Shown: piece by piece, positions 46,492-58,548 of the stretch | Layout: every line of letters starts with the position of its first letter | Numbering within the stretch: position 1 is the stretch's first letter | DNA from: Mayamaea pseudoterrestris | Lineage: Eukaryota; Bacillariophyta; Bacillariophyceae; Sellaphorales; Sellaphoraceae | DNA: 64,000 nucleotides | Assembly (NCBI GenBank): GCA_027923505.1 | Contig: BROI01000001.1 | Span: forward strand, 1,644,501-1,708,500 | Direction: 5' to 3' | The notes under the pieces: generated by a model | The model's input: only the letters and a program-made list of their open reading frames with translations | Told to the model about the DNA's origin: nothing | Database searches by the model: none | Made by a program: the position numbers and the translations under genes

Positions 46492-47889
46492 CCATCCCCT
46501 GAGACACCAGCCAAGCCTAACATTTCGTAACGCAGCCTGATTTATGATGTTGGCGCCATTCTGGTGTATTTTGGGCACCTACAGGGCTGTTGGGGTTTAA
46601 CGTTTCGTATTGAGACTGGAGTGTCACCAAATACATTGCCATCCCCTGAGACACCAGAAGTCACGAGCGCAGCTGTGATGTTGGCACCATTCTGGTTGGA
46701 CTACAGGGCCGCTGTAGGGTGTTTGAATGCTCACATTCTTGGGCTGAGACGCGAGTTGTCACCACAACACATTGCCATCCACTGACACACAGCCAAGCTA
46801 CCATCTTGTGCGCAGCTGAAAATGGGCACCATTCTGGTTTTGGAGCTACAGGGTTGCTGTAGGACATTTGAATGTCACGGCATCTGGGGGCTGGAGGTGA
46901 AGTTGTCACCAAATGCATTGCATAGAACTCCATGCCAATCATCTTGTAGCGCAGCTGATTTGTTGGCATTGTGTTGGGCATCTATAGGGCTTGCTCTAGG
47001 GATTTGAAAACGAATCTGGCGGCTGAGAGGTGACAAGTTGTCACAATAATTGCATCTGAGACACCAGCTTCTACCATCTTGTAGCGCAGCCCGAATAAGC
47101 GAGATGTTGGCACCGTTCTGAGTATTTTGGCACCACAGGGTTGCTGTAGGGCGTTTGAATGTCATGGCATCTGCGGCTGAGACTGGTGACGTTGTCACAA
47201 CACATTGCTATCCTGAGACACCAGCCAAGCTACCATCTTGTAGCGCAGCCTAAACAAAAGATGTTGGCACCATTCTGAGTTTCCGGACCTACAGGGCTTG
47301 CTGTAGGGTGTTTGAATGTCACGCACGGTGAGACTGGTGACAAGTTGTCACCAAATACATTGCCATCCCCTGAGACACCAGTCAAGCCTTACCATCTTGT
47401 AGCGCAGCCTGATCAATGATGACACCATTCTAGAATATTTCGGGCACCTAGGGATTTGAATGTCACGATAGTGGGGCTGACACAAGTTGTCACAAAATAC
47501 ATTGCCATCCCCCCTGAGACACCAGCCAAGATTACCATCTTGTAGCGAGTGAAAAGATGTTGGCACCAATGCGTATTTTGGGCACCTACAGGGTTGCTGT
47601 AGGGTGTTTCTGGAATGTCACGGCATAGATAGATCAGTGACAAATTGTCACCAAATACATTGCCATCCCTGAGACACCAGCCAAGCCTACCATCGGCAGC
47701 TGAACAATGATGTGCTGGATATTCTGGTGTATTTTGGGCACTTACAGGGCTTCTGCTGTAGGGCGTTTGAAACGTCATGGCATCTATGGTTGAGACTGGT
47801 GATGTTGTCACCAAATACATTGCCATCCCCTGAGACACCAGCCAAGCCTACCATCTCAGTAGCGCAGCTTGAATAATGATGTGGATTGG
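46492..47889 (-). repeat. Diverged satellite monomers inside the gag-only LTR element
   Basis: About eight degraded monomers in inverted orientation relative to 41175-44839. Recurrent pieces are CATCCCCTGAGACACCAGCC, CTTGTAGCGCAGC, GTTGGCACCATTCTG, CTGTAGGGCGTTTGAATGTC and GACAAGTTGTCACC, each the reverse complement of a satellite block. In the element's own orientation the monomers run the same way as the large array. The block directly abuts the 3' LTR, and its last unit supplies a purine run (CAGGGGATGG) at the place of a polypurine tract. Confidence 0.88.
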
Positions 47890-47896
47890 TGGATCT

Positions 47897-48974
47897 TCAT
47901 TTGGCGTTGCGTGCCGCTTTGCGTCGTCGGTATAGCGGCGGAGCGATGAGCTGCTTGCGACTCTTTCGAAGCTTTGGTTTATTGGCGCGTTGAGGATACC
48001 TCGCCGAACTGATTTCTTGGCAAGCGTCGTTCCACGCGAACGATTCGGACAACCACTTTCTTGCAGCGGTCGCGTCGGGGACTGTTTCGCCGGTTATAAT
48101 CTTAGACAAGCGTTCTCCCATTGAGAACCACGCAGTTTGTGCTGCCGTGGTCGTTCGTCAGTTTCATGTCGCGAACTCTCGACTCGGCTCGCTGCGCTGC
48201 GCGCTCGGCGTTCTTGCCCGTCAAGTACATCTTGTGCATTTCCTTGAAGCACTCGTGGGCCGACCCGTCCTTGTGGCAACGAATGATCGGGATGCAGTTG
48301 GCGACTTTGCAGTATGAAGTGATGATGTCGAATGCTGTGGCTTCTTGCGCTTTGAATACCTCGAGATCTTCGTGCGAAAGCGTTGTCGGGTTGAAATCCG
48401 GATCGAAGACTCGCTCGATGCCTTGGTTCTTGGCCGTTGCGAACGTCTTGAGCCACCATTGACGGAATTTGTACTCGTCTTTGAACTCGGTGTATGCCTT
48501 GGTGTCGACTCGGATGCGAGCTTTGTACTTCTCGGCCTCAGACTTCTCTGGAACGTCCGTGGAGTTGACTCGTTGAATCCGACTCATGTGGCTTTGGAAT
48601 AGAGACTCTTCGGGCGATTCGGTCGCTTTGATGAGCGCTGCGAATGTGAGCGTCACCCATTCCTTGAGTTTGCGCTCCTCCGATGCCCATTGACGAAGGC
48701 GGGTAATGGTTCGAATAACCGTGATGTGCGTTTTGGATTCCTTCAGTACCGACTCGATGTCCTTGATGGTCAGCATTAGGAATGGCTCCGTGAGTAGGCG
48801 TCCGTCCGGGAGGAGTGACTTGATGGCGACGATGACTGGAAGCTTCATGAACTTGTCGTTGTTGACGGTCTTCAGCTTGTAAATGCTTTTCAATCCGACG
48901 GCGAGCGAGTTGTCTTCCGCGTCATCTTGCGTGACATTGGGTCCGTCGGGAGGATCATCTTCGACGACGGTCAT
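47897..48974 (-). CDS. Gag-like region of the gag-only LTR element (about one break)
   Basis: Coding starts at ATG 48974 (MTVVEDDPPDGPNVTQDD). The product is mostly helical and charged, with KLPVIVAIKSLLPDGRLLTE and WWLKTFATAKNQGIERVFDP. It ends with a very basic tail (KLRKSRKQLIAPPLYRRRK) that could bind RNA. Position just downstream of LTR and primer-binding site, size and composition fit a Copia-type gag. No zinc knuckle is visible. Assignment as gag is inference from context. Confidence 0.6.
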
Positions 48975-49222
48975 GTTGTTGATTGATTGGTACGGGATGA
49001 ATATATACCGCGAGAATAATCGAGGAAGTCGATTCTATCCGAGCGATGTTTGCAATTCGACTCGGTCTTCAATCCCTCCGTCTGCCGGACTAGTGTAGAT
49101 TGAAGCCTCGGACAGGAAATGAACGAGGGATGTCCGCTGCCAATGTAGTGTGCAACGAAACGACGGGAGTGGTCATCACCAGCGCCCGAGAGAGTTGATT
49201 GTAAAGACCAAGACTGTTAATC

Positions 49223-49623
49223 TGACACGATGCAGTTCCAGTTTGTACGGCTGCAACGATTCCTCACCCTCTGTAGTCGGTTTCCAAGTGAGCGGGATGA
49301 TCAGTCCTTTACCTTGGTTTATCCTACAGGGGTCTTATCCTACAAAACGCTAGTTGATTAAGCAGTTCTCTAGAAAGTGAGTTGATTTACGATCGGTCGA
49401 GAAAGAGCGATTGATCAGATGGCTCTTTCAAGACCATTCACGATAGTGAATACTAATCTTGTTTAATCGTGCCTGCGGCTGGCACACATGCAATATTTCA
49501 ATGACGTAGTTGTGAGTAGATGTCTTTTCTGGTACCGCAACGGAGGTTCGAGTACTATGCTCATGCGCCCCCGACGACGTCTAGGTTCGCATCAAGCGAC
49601 TGGACTAGATCGTCATTGTGACA
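49223..49623 (-). repeat. TR-GAG-like 5' LTR
   Basis: 401 bp. On the plus strand it begins TGACACGATGCAG and ends CATTGTGACA, followed by the target duplication AGCTA. The sequence to its left (element interior) starts with the same primer-binding site as Copia-1. Confidence 0.85.
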
Positions 49624-52600
49624 AGCTAACAGTGCTATGGTTCGAATGCTTCGCATAGAGACAACACCGGAGTAGGCGGAGTCCTTGGGCGGAGCGGTCA
49701 AATGTCCCCCGGCGACGAGTCGGGCCTTACGTCGTAGATCGTTCTTGCAGTCGAAAACAAGATGCGCGTTGATGCGCTTCCAGTCACTTTCCATGAAGGC
49801 ACCGATGCCCTTGTCGATGAAAGTGTCGTACTCGTGTAGCTGCTCCATCTCAGTCTTGACGGCGTCAGCCCACAGGGTGTTTCCATTAGCAGCGTCGAGG
49901 CGGTTCGCTTCCTTCCAGGTATTAGGAACTTGAACGCCAAACTTGAAACGTGCTTCTTGGACACGGTTCTTCTTTGCAGCCTTGCACATGCGGTTAAACA
50001 GTTTAGTGCGTCCTGCCATGCGCCTCAAGCGCTTCCATCCATCCTTGTCCAGCATACCCTTGCGCTTGCCGTACTCGGCAACGGTAACAGGGTCGGACTT
50101 GATAATCAATGCGAGTGGCTCCCAGGTCTTCTCGCCATTTGCCCATTGGATGAGCAAGTTGTAGGATGAGCCGCGATACGTAGCGTCGGCTTGTGTCAGT
50201 GGACCTTCATGTCCGTCAATGAAATCAAATTTGATAATCTTGTGGTTGGCATCGTTGCAATCATTTAATTATTTGACAACCTTGTAACGTTGCGTTGAGC
50301 CATCTTCCTCATCAAGAAGGACAGTGCGTCCCATCAGTTCAGCCAGAGTAAAGGACGGCATGGGTCCGTCAGGATCCAGACCGGCTAACTTGGCAGCGCC
50401 TTCCAACAAAATGTGTCTTCATCCACGGTTCCCCCAGAATCAGGCGCTGGGGTCAGTGTCTGATTGTGCTTGAACACCAGACCGGCAAGGTCGTACTCAT
50501 CATCAAACTCATTTACAGTTTCCACTTTTACTCGTTCACGCGCAGGGCGTGCATCGAAGACAGGTTCAGCAAACAGTGGTCGCTCGGACTCAGGTTCAGG
50601 GGTGCATTCGGCCTTGGCACGTAAGTTACGTCCTTTGGAGAAGGGACAAACATTGGATCGGATGTCAACCAGTCCAGTTTGATTGGATTGGACTTGATAT
50701 GTGAGGATGTCACCCTTGTTCTCTGCAATGCCAACCCAGCGTCCTGCTGCTTCCTTTGTATGAGGAAATGTCGGCGTCTTGTTGGCTCCAGCCTTGTACA
50801 GGACTTGTTCCCAGACCTTGAACTGTAGGAACAGCGAAATGTTGGTTACTCGGTTAAATGCGGCTTCAGTTGGAGTCTTCCAGTTGAGGGACTTGGTCAC
50901 CAGATGGTTGAATAAGGCAATCACGTACAACGCGCACAGGAGCCAGGCTCCGGCGGGTGGACCCATATGGTTCATGATGTTCTGGATAGATGACTTGACT
51001 TCTTGGATGCGACGCTTGGCAGGGTTCTGGTTCTGGTATCTGGGCTTGTTCTGTTGGTCACGAATCATGTAGAATTGCAACAAGGTTTCAACTTGCTTCC
51101 CAAGCTGCACTTGCGAGTTATTGCTAATGAGCAAGTTGGGAGCGCCAATGTCTCGAATGAAGTCTTCAAGCGCCATGGGCATGTCACTCTTGGTTCTCAG
51201 TGGTATCCCTTCGTCAGCAAACTCTTCTTGCCGACAAACAATTGCATCATCTTGCATCCGCCATGGCCGCGGATTCCGTCATTAAAGGCGGCTTCCTTGG
51301 AAAACCAGGTGTCTGTCAGCGTATCGTCATGGAAACGAATCACGTTGGCAGTGGCAGCAGGGAATCATGACTTAAAGTGCTGGCAAAACGGGGTGTGTGT
51401 CAATGCACAAAAGTTCTGTGTCGTGTTCTTCAATGTGCGCTTGACTCGTTTGATTGGCATGTAGCCAAGGTATGGTCGGAGCGCTTGGTAGTCAGGCTCT
51501 TGCGGCATAATGCGTTGTGCATGGACTTGGTGCGTTGACTCTTCCTTATTGCGATCGACATACTGCACCACACGTTCCACTGAGTTCATGTTGTTCCGGT
51601 AGGTGGCGTTGCCGAAGTCATCCATGCGGGCGTCGACGAAACCATGTTCCTCTGCCAAGTCGTCAAAGCGATGATTAAACTCAAGTTCTTCTTCGTTCCA
51701 TTCATTATCCAACTCCGCCGGATCCCAAAGGGTGTCCGCAGAGAAAATGACCGTGACATTTCAACTCTATCGTCCGTGGGGACGTATGCCATACGAGGCA
51801 AGCCGTCACGGATCGCCAAGGGGATGGTCTTGCCACAACTGGTGACAATGGCTTGTGCTCCATTCTGGGAGTGAGCGACGTCGTCGATCAGATGGCCGAA
51901 CGAACGAAGCTGCGATGGAGCATGAATGGATTCAGCACCGTCGTACAAAGCATACTGGTTGAACTGACCAATAATGGGTCCAGTCCGAGTCTCAATCAAT
52001 GCGACGCCAGTTCCGACTTGGAGGTCGCGAACCGTGTGGTCGCTCAAACCTGTCACGTTACACGTGTGGTTGGTAGTACTCAAGATTCTCATATCGCTTC
52101 CAGCGAGTCCACCGTTCGCACCGCCGTCAATCAGCGATCCTTGGCGGGTCTCGTTGCTGCGAGCTCGATTCACAGTGTAGCGCACCGATACCATTGCGCG
52201 GTACCGACGGCCGTCGCTTCCCATAAACTCTTGCTGGGTGTTATTCGCAGCTTGAGTGCGAGACGACGCGGCGTTCGCAAGGAAAGATCTAATCATGTCA
52301 TCCGGTGCACCTTGAGTGGCTGTCGTCGGGGCGATCGAGACAGCGTCATTCTGATACAAGATTGTACCAGGCACCGAGGCAGCCGCTTGTGACTGCTGGT
52401 TATTCGCACGGTTGCCATTGTTCGCGCGTCTTGTAGTGGCGGGTCTTGGGACGGCTTCGCGTCGAGCCATGAGCTGAGCGTATTCGTCCTCGTTAAGTCG
52501 GCCGAGTCGTTCATACGACATGTACGACCAGGGGTTCTGCAACAACTGTTCAAAGTTCAGATAATCGCCAGGGAATCGTTCCCGATGCGCTTGCGTACCG

Positions 52601-53668
52601 GCTGCTGGTAGTGGCGCGGAAGAGCCTCGTCCTCCGGAACCGCGGCTCACTTGGGAACCGCGTCCACCGTCTCGTCCACCGCCGCGTCCGCCTTGGCCGC
52701 CGCGTCCTCCGCCGCGACCGGAACCGCGTCCATTACCACGTCCTTGCCCGGAAGTGTTCGCGTTGTTCGCTTGGCGGTCGGCGTTCTTCTTGCCCTTGTT
52801 CAGCTTGGCGTTCTTGTTGTCGACGCGCAGAGCCTGCTGCGACAACATGTCGAAAAGATAGTCATAATCTTCCGTTAAGACGGCATCTGGGTCACCGTTT
52901 GCGTTGATGATGCGTCGTCGTTCAAATAACAAGTGCTGGTCGAACGTCGTGCACGTGGGGCCGAATTCTTCGTCACCCTCCACTGCAGCTCGGAGCCAGT
53001 AGTACTTCTTCTTGTCATCCGTCACTCCAGGACGGAACTCTTCGAGATTCTTCATGAGCTGTTCGATGTAGTTTAGGAACTTGTAGTGCCCTTTCGTCCA
53101 GGTCGAATCTAGGCGAATCGTCGCAAGCTTGGCTTGCAGTTCGTTCGCTTGGATGGTAGCTAACTCGCCGGAACCAAACTTGGTCGCGAGTTCGCGATAG
53201 ACGCTCTGAGCGTCAGACTTGTCGCCGTACTTCATTAGGAGCGACTGGTATCCAGGGACTTCGAGACAATTGCGAAACGCAGTGTACATGAAGATTTGCT
53301 GATTCTCGAACTCTTCCTTCTCTTGTTCCGTGACTGGTACGTACTTGCTGTCGAGCACGTTAGAACAGCCATGGAGCTTGGCGATTGCCTTGGTAGACGC
53401 GCTCCAACTCAACCACGCGTGGGGATGTTGGAACGTTTTGTAGTCCTTGTAGTCTCGCTTCGTCTTGAGGTTCGAGAAACGACCCTTGGCATCTTCTTCC
53501 TTTTCGGCCTTCTCAGCCTTGATGGTCTCATTTTCGAGTTGCTTGGCAAGTAGCTCGGCTTGCTTCTTCTTGGACTCGAGGACGTAGCGTCCTTCTTCAC
53601 GCTTTCGACCGACTTCTTGTTCGGCGAGTTTCTCTTGGAATCGCTCGAGCTTGCCTAAATCAAGCAAC

Positions 53669-53881
53669 GCGACAGAGGTTGTGACAGAGGACTGTTTGCA
53701 TACTCCGGTTTAGCTATGGACTCCAAACCATCTCAAGGATTAGACAATCCTCCCTTCTAAGCTCTCTACAACTCCAAGGGATACTTGAGAGCTGTAGCTC
53801 AGGTTTAGTAGCATAGCTGGCCTTGGGTAAATCTTCATATAAATATTCTTCTTTACCACCGTTCATCATCTCAATCTCTCA
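53669..53881 (+). repeat. LARD-like 5' LTR (left end lost)
   Basis: 213 bp matching 55801-56016 with few differences. It starts within the LTR at GCGACAGAGG. Confidence 0.82.
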
Positions 53882-54105
53882 CTCTGAATTCAGAAACTCA
53901 AGTGTTGGGTTGGAGAACGACAAGCACAAGAGGATCTCTTCACACAGTGCTAACAACAAAGCGGCTGATAGCCATTGTATTAATCAAATCATCCGTCCAA
54001 AAAAGGACAGGAAAGGACAAGCTCCTCAATCAACGAACGCCAACATGCGAAGCCCCCCATTTCACATACGAACATCATACAAAATGAATCACTAAACGAA
54101 CCAAC

Positions 54106-54490
54106 CATGGCGAGGCCATCGCACAAAAGCAAACAAACTATTGAACAACAATGAACGGTGACACCATCGTACACAACTGACAATGGTGAGGCCATTGCAC
54201 ATCATACAACAACAATAGCAATTGAACAATCGCGACAAAAACCAACGACCAACGACTGATGGCGACGCCATCATACAAGAGCAAACGAACAACCAACAAT
54301 GGCGTTGCCATTGTACAAACGAAGAACAATCAAACGCGAATGGTGATACCATCACATGAACGAACAATGGCGACGCCATCATTGATCAGAACAACAATGA
54401 ATTACCTGTCGACTGGCGACGCCATCGAACAGCAACAACAACCGAAATGGCGATGCCATCATTACATCAACAATCAACAGCGCCATTGAA
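54106..54490. repeat. Array of short palindromes of the type ATGGCGACGCCAT
   Basis: At least nine imperfect copies of an inverted repeat of the form ATGGYGANRCCAT recur every 25-75 bp: near 54106, 54154, 54181, 54258, 54298, 54338, 54366, 54411 and 54445, with weaker ones beyond. Each would form a 5-6 bp hairpin with a tiny loop in RNA. The spacers are A/C-rich and also loosely repeated. The array lies in the 5' part of the non-coding LTR element. Confidence 0.75.
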
Positions 54491-55785
54491 CATGGAACAA
54501 GAAAAGAACTCAATTTGCTCTGATGAGCAGCAAAACTGAAACGACAAAGGCTGAAACGCCTCGACGTCAAATGAAATTGAATGCGCGATTGGAGACTCGC
54601 AGCGCTCACTGCGACGCCGTTGCAAAGCAACTAACAATAATTGCATAGCAGATGCTACACCCATAACAATAAACTGAACGGCGAGTTTTGACAGCATACC
54701 ACCACTGCAAGAAGCAGAAGAACAAACAAACGAATGATGCGCTGCATCCAATACACAACACTGTGAAGGGTCGCACACGACAAACATATAGAATACACAA
54801 GCAACGAGGTTCGCCACACAACAGCACACACACCACAAAGATATGTCGCCATTACAACAACAAACAAAGCTCAAACCAGCAGAAAGCAGGCACCTAAACC
54901 GAACCACAAACAATCATGACCAACCAGTGCATCAGATGAACTCTCCTGCATCGTCTCCGCCCTTCTTCTCTCGTGGAGGTGGAAGCCGTGGTTTCTTTGA
55001 CTCTAGGGGAAACAGATGAGTCAGAGGTTGCGCTCTATGAATTGGAATAACCGTATTACAGCATCTCCAGGTGAGAGATCAAATACATGAAGCAACACAC
55101 ATATCCAGCCAGCAAACCGCTCATCTCGTGCGAAGCATTGAATAAGACAAAGGTACAACTTGCAAAAGCAAGGCATAGCCATCAGCATGCACTGTAAGAG
55201 CTGAGGACGTATATAAAAGGCAAATCCAAACATAACAGCATGCTACGGCACAAATTCGCGAAACAAAACAAACCAGAAGGTACCGATACACCGCTCGAGC
55301 AGTACAGCCTATGCATTGCTACACAAGACATTTATTGCGCCGCAAACAACGCATCCCTTTGCCTTCCAACTGATATGTTGGCGAACAACATACATGAGTG
55401 AGGCTCTACCAATGGTCTACTGCCACAAAAGAGGCACACAAGCAGCTCTGCTTATAAAGGTTCACAGTCACAACAAGCACCACGTCATGCCATGGCATCT
55501 TAAACAATCATGCGCTCCTGCTTGGGAGTAAGGGGTTTCTGACTTTCCCTAGAATCTTCCTAAATACGGTTGTCAACCGTCGGCATTTTTTTTCCTTTTT
55601 TTACCCTCCTTGAGAAGGACATACCGCGTCTCCACATTCGAGATTACGGCCAATTTTTTTACCAAACTCTTTGAATCCAAGAATAACAGCGTGTCTGTCC
55701 CCAGGCAGTCTGCCACCTTTAGATTACAAAGATTTAAGGCTTGTTGAGCAAGAGAACCACAAGCGCTTCCTCTGTTGGGGGAGAG

Positions 55786-56016
55786 TGTTAGAACCGTACC
55801 GTTGCGACAGAGGTTGTGACAGAGGACTGTTCGCATACTCCGGTTTAGCTATGGACTCCAAACCATCTCCAGGATTAGACAATCCTCCCTTCAAAGCTCT
55901 CTACAACTCCAAGTGATACTTGAGAGCTGTAGCTCAGGTTTAGTAGCATAGCTGGCCTTGGGTAAATCATCATATAAATATTCTTCTTTACCACCATTCA
56001 TCATCTCGATCTCTCA
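55786..56016 (+). repeat. LARD-like 3' LTR
   Basis: 231 bp, TGTTAGAACC...TCTCTCA, preceded by a purine tract. Confidence 0.82.
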
Positions 56017-56060
56017 GCCGCATCTGTGTCGCTCTGGGACTGATTCTCACCACATCGACA

Positions 56061-58372
56061 ATGCAGGTGCGACGAAAACGCCAATTTTCGGACGACCACA
56101 CACAGGCCATCACCTACATCACTACATCACCTTGTGACTACTATGGTATGCCTACCTGTGTACTTTTGTTCCATCAAGACTTGTTGCTGCATAACATAAC
56201 ACCTTCAAACACTTTATTTGTTATTTATTCCATAGAACTCTGACAAATCGAAAGCCCCATTTGGTGGAACAGGCAACGAATCCAGTGGCGATGGACAAGC
56301 TGCTCAAGACCAGGTCTTTTGGAGCTCAAGTCTGCAATGCACAGATATGCGCTCTCGCTCAGTGCTCATTTACAAAAAGTCCATTTGTCCTTTTGCGCCA
56401 AGACCCACCAAAAATGCCTCCACACTATTTATCGACTGCTTCAAGCTGCAGAAAAAGAAAGCCAAAACTGAAGTTATGTGCGGAAACTCCCATTCCCCAT
56501 TGAGCAACAAAAGTTTATGTCGGTATGTTGAGAAAATGGCAGCACCCAAACCATCAACAGTGAATGCCCCAGAATCAGGTGACAAGCTTTTCTGTCATCA
56601 TCACCAATCCACATCACGGAATGGCACTCAAATCATGAATCAGAAAGGAAATCATTTGCCCAAGATTTGGACAAAAGGAGACTTTGCTGTGGAGGATGCA
56701 GTATTCGAAGACAAAAAATATGCGCCTGGTTATGTCCAGTGCATTGGCTGCCAACGCATGGTGTGCTCTCTTTGCTGGAAGCGCATCCTGGCAGTAATGC
56801 GATCCTATCCAGCACTGGCCAAACTTATGGAGAATCACCCCGAGACTGCTGCCATGGACTCCTTTATACTACACACTCCATGTCAAGGCAACCCTGGTAT
56901 GACCGTCGTCAAATTCACGAAAGTGGACTCACTTTGTTGTATGTCATGTGAACACAAGGAAGTATTGAAGCTACTGCCTGACAACTCACAAGTTAAGAAG
57001 ATAAGACTCAAGCTTGTGTGTGGGCCCAACACACTGTGAGCAATCATATTTAACCCATTGCTTGTTACTATTCTTCAGAAGCAAGCCCGCGAACGTATAC
57101 CCTCAACAGTTAGGTTGGATGGAACTATGGGCATTATCCATTGTAATGTTGCTGTGGGGTCGGCCTGCGATCCAATGATTATTGACATCATTGGCCTTGC
57201 CAGGGACTTTGATGACAAGCTGGAGGCTCCATATCATTGTGTAACCTCGCCAGAGGATGCCAGAGTTCTGGAGGATGACAATGTTGTGTCAAATTCTCAT
57301 CAACTTGAAGGGGTAATATGTGACATGGAAATAGAAAATATCTGCAATCCAGTTGGTCCAAAAAACAAGTCAAGGCCATGGTGTTTGTTGTGCAACCAAA
57401 CGCTCACTATGATTGCCTACCAGTGGGGTCTGGTTTGTGCTATCTAAAGGATCGAGAAGTTATGAGTCAGACTACTATATGGCCATCGCTGGAGATTGTT
57501 GGCCAGGCAGTCGCGTGGAACGTTGATGTACTCATACCTCATACTCTTGTATGAAGGCAAGGCTGGAATGCATTCCCTCTACACCATGCGTTTCATTGAT
57601 AAACGTTGGAGGATACCATTACCCAAAGATAAAGATGAAAGTGACACCCTTCTCCGAGAGCTGCATGAATCATCCTTAAGCTGTATCTCAAAAGCCGGCT
57701 GAAAAGCTCATTGACTAGGAGGTAGTGGTGGTAAGGCTGACATGAGTCATGATATTATCCGTTTTCATTTGTCATACTTGTCATCGACACCAAGGCAAAC
57801 ATCATGCATGAGAATTGTGCCAATTCCAGATAGTTGTCTGTTTGTGGATATCTACTCGTCACCATACAGCCCTGATGGAAAAGAAGTTGGTTTTGAACAT
57901 GGGACTCCTCACAAAGGAGGCCAGATAGATATGACTTCTCAAAAAGCTCAGAAGTTGTTGGATAAGTTTGAACCAATATTTCTGGCACCAATGGAGGCTA
58001 AAATTGATGCGCACATATCATTGATGCCATCTCTCAGACTTGGAAAATCACCCCACAGGCTAATCAAGCCCAGCTTGAGCACTATGAACAAGCCATTGAG
58101 TCGGCGACGAAAATAGGTGCTACAGTTGGATCTGAAGCATACCGTGGTGTAATTCTTAGACACTGTGTAGAGCGCTGTGCCACATCGATAGTTTGTCATG
58201 CAATGGGTTTGCATGCAGATACTTCAAAGTCAAACACTGAGAGTCCATCATTCCTCGAATGTAAATGCATGTTTCCTGTATACTCATATGCTACAGAAAA
58301 AGGGTTTACAGCTGTTGGTCGCGGTGGCTATGGTTATGGTGTATGTTTTTGGAATGGTTGATCACATGGCTT
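56061..58372 (+). pseudogene. Decayed gene with Cys-pair motifs
   Basis: A basic N-terminal exon (ATG 56061, MQVRRKRQFSDDHTQ) is followed by a GTATGC...CATAG intron and a long frame to 57039. That frame contains a Ser/Gly-rich start, then YVQCIGCQRMVCSLCWKR and SLCCMSCEHKEV, whose four CxxC pairs could bind zinc. A GTGAGC...TTCAG intron leads to KQARERIPSTVRLDGTMG and CNPVG...CLLC. Further downstream, same-gene sequence appears in shifted frames: SQTTIWPSLEIVGQAVAW, YSSPYSPDGKEVGFEHG, and a last part around GSEAYRGVILRHCVERCAT ending GRGGYGYGVCFWNG at 58372. Splice phases at the two introns do not match, and at least two frameshifts occur, so it is broken. I do not recognise the family. Confidence 0.45.
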
Positions 58373-58548
58373 CTGCTGGGTCCATTGTTTGTCATGTTCA
58401 ACCCCGCAATCGAGGACAACACCTCTAGTACCTTATCCTATACAACATACTAACTTGATCATTTGATAGCTACTTCCTCAATCAAACAATACTCATTGTG
58501 GCTGTATTCACTGCACACCAGCCTGCTTTTTGGCCCTGTCACTCCACT

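Larger units (their letters stand above)
46133..49623 (-). mobile_element. Gag-only LTR element with internal satellite (TR-GAG-like), inside Copia-1d
   Basis: LTRs at 46133-46491 (3', eroded) and 49223-49623 (5'), flanked by the target duplication AGCTA. The interior holds, in element order, a primer-binding site, a gag region (48974-47897) and then about 1.4 kb of diverged 169-bp satellite monomers up to the 3' LTR. No protease, integrase or RT is seen, so it is non-autonomous. The 5' LTR end and primer-binding site match Copia-1 over 23 bp, suggesting that Copia-1 machinery moves it. Plant TR-GAG elements have a comparable gag-only layout. LTR erosion indicates an old insertion, with about one break in gag. 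Confidence 0.82.
44840..53664 (-). mobile_element. Copia-1 copy d, broken, containing a gag-only LTR element
   Basis: Minus-strand Copia-1: 3' LTR 44840-45168, RNase H/RT remnants to 46132, interruption by another LTR element (46133-49623), then RT, integrase, protease and gag to 53664. The 5' LTR and gag N-terminus are missing, replaced by the non-coding LTR element at 53669. The AGCTA at 46128-46132 and 49624-49628 is the target duplication of the inner element, showing that both halves were continuous Copia-1 sequence. The coding region is broken in several places and parts are eroded. The gag/RGG region (about 52600-53660) is the best preserved. Confidence 0.88.
53669..56016 (+). mobile_element. 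Non-coding LTR retrotransposon (LARD-like)
   Basis: LTR-like direct repeats 53669-53881 and 55786-56016 share more than 200 bp, including a TATA-like ATATAAATATTC, and both end ...TCTCTCA. A purine tract TTGGGGGAGAG precedes the right LTR, so the element is plus-oriented. The 1.9-kb interior contains no gag or pol homology, only short ORFs and a palindrome array at 54106-54490. The left LTR lacks its first ~15 bp at the junction with Copia-1d, so no target duplication can be verified. A large non-coding LTR derivative relying on enzymes from another element is the natural reading. Confidence 0.8.
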
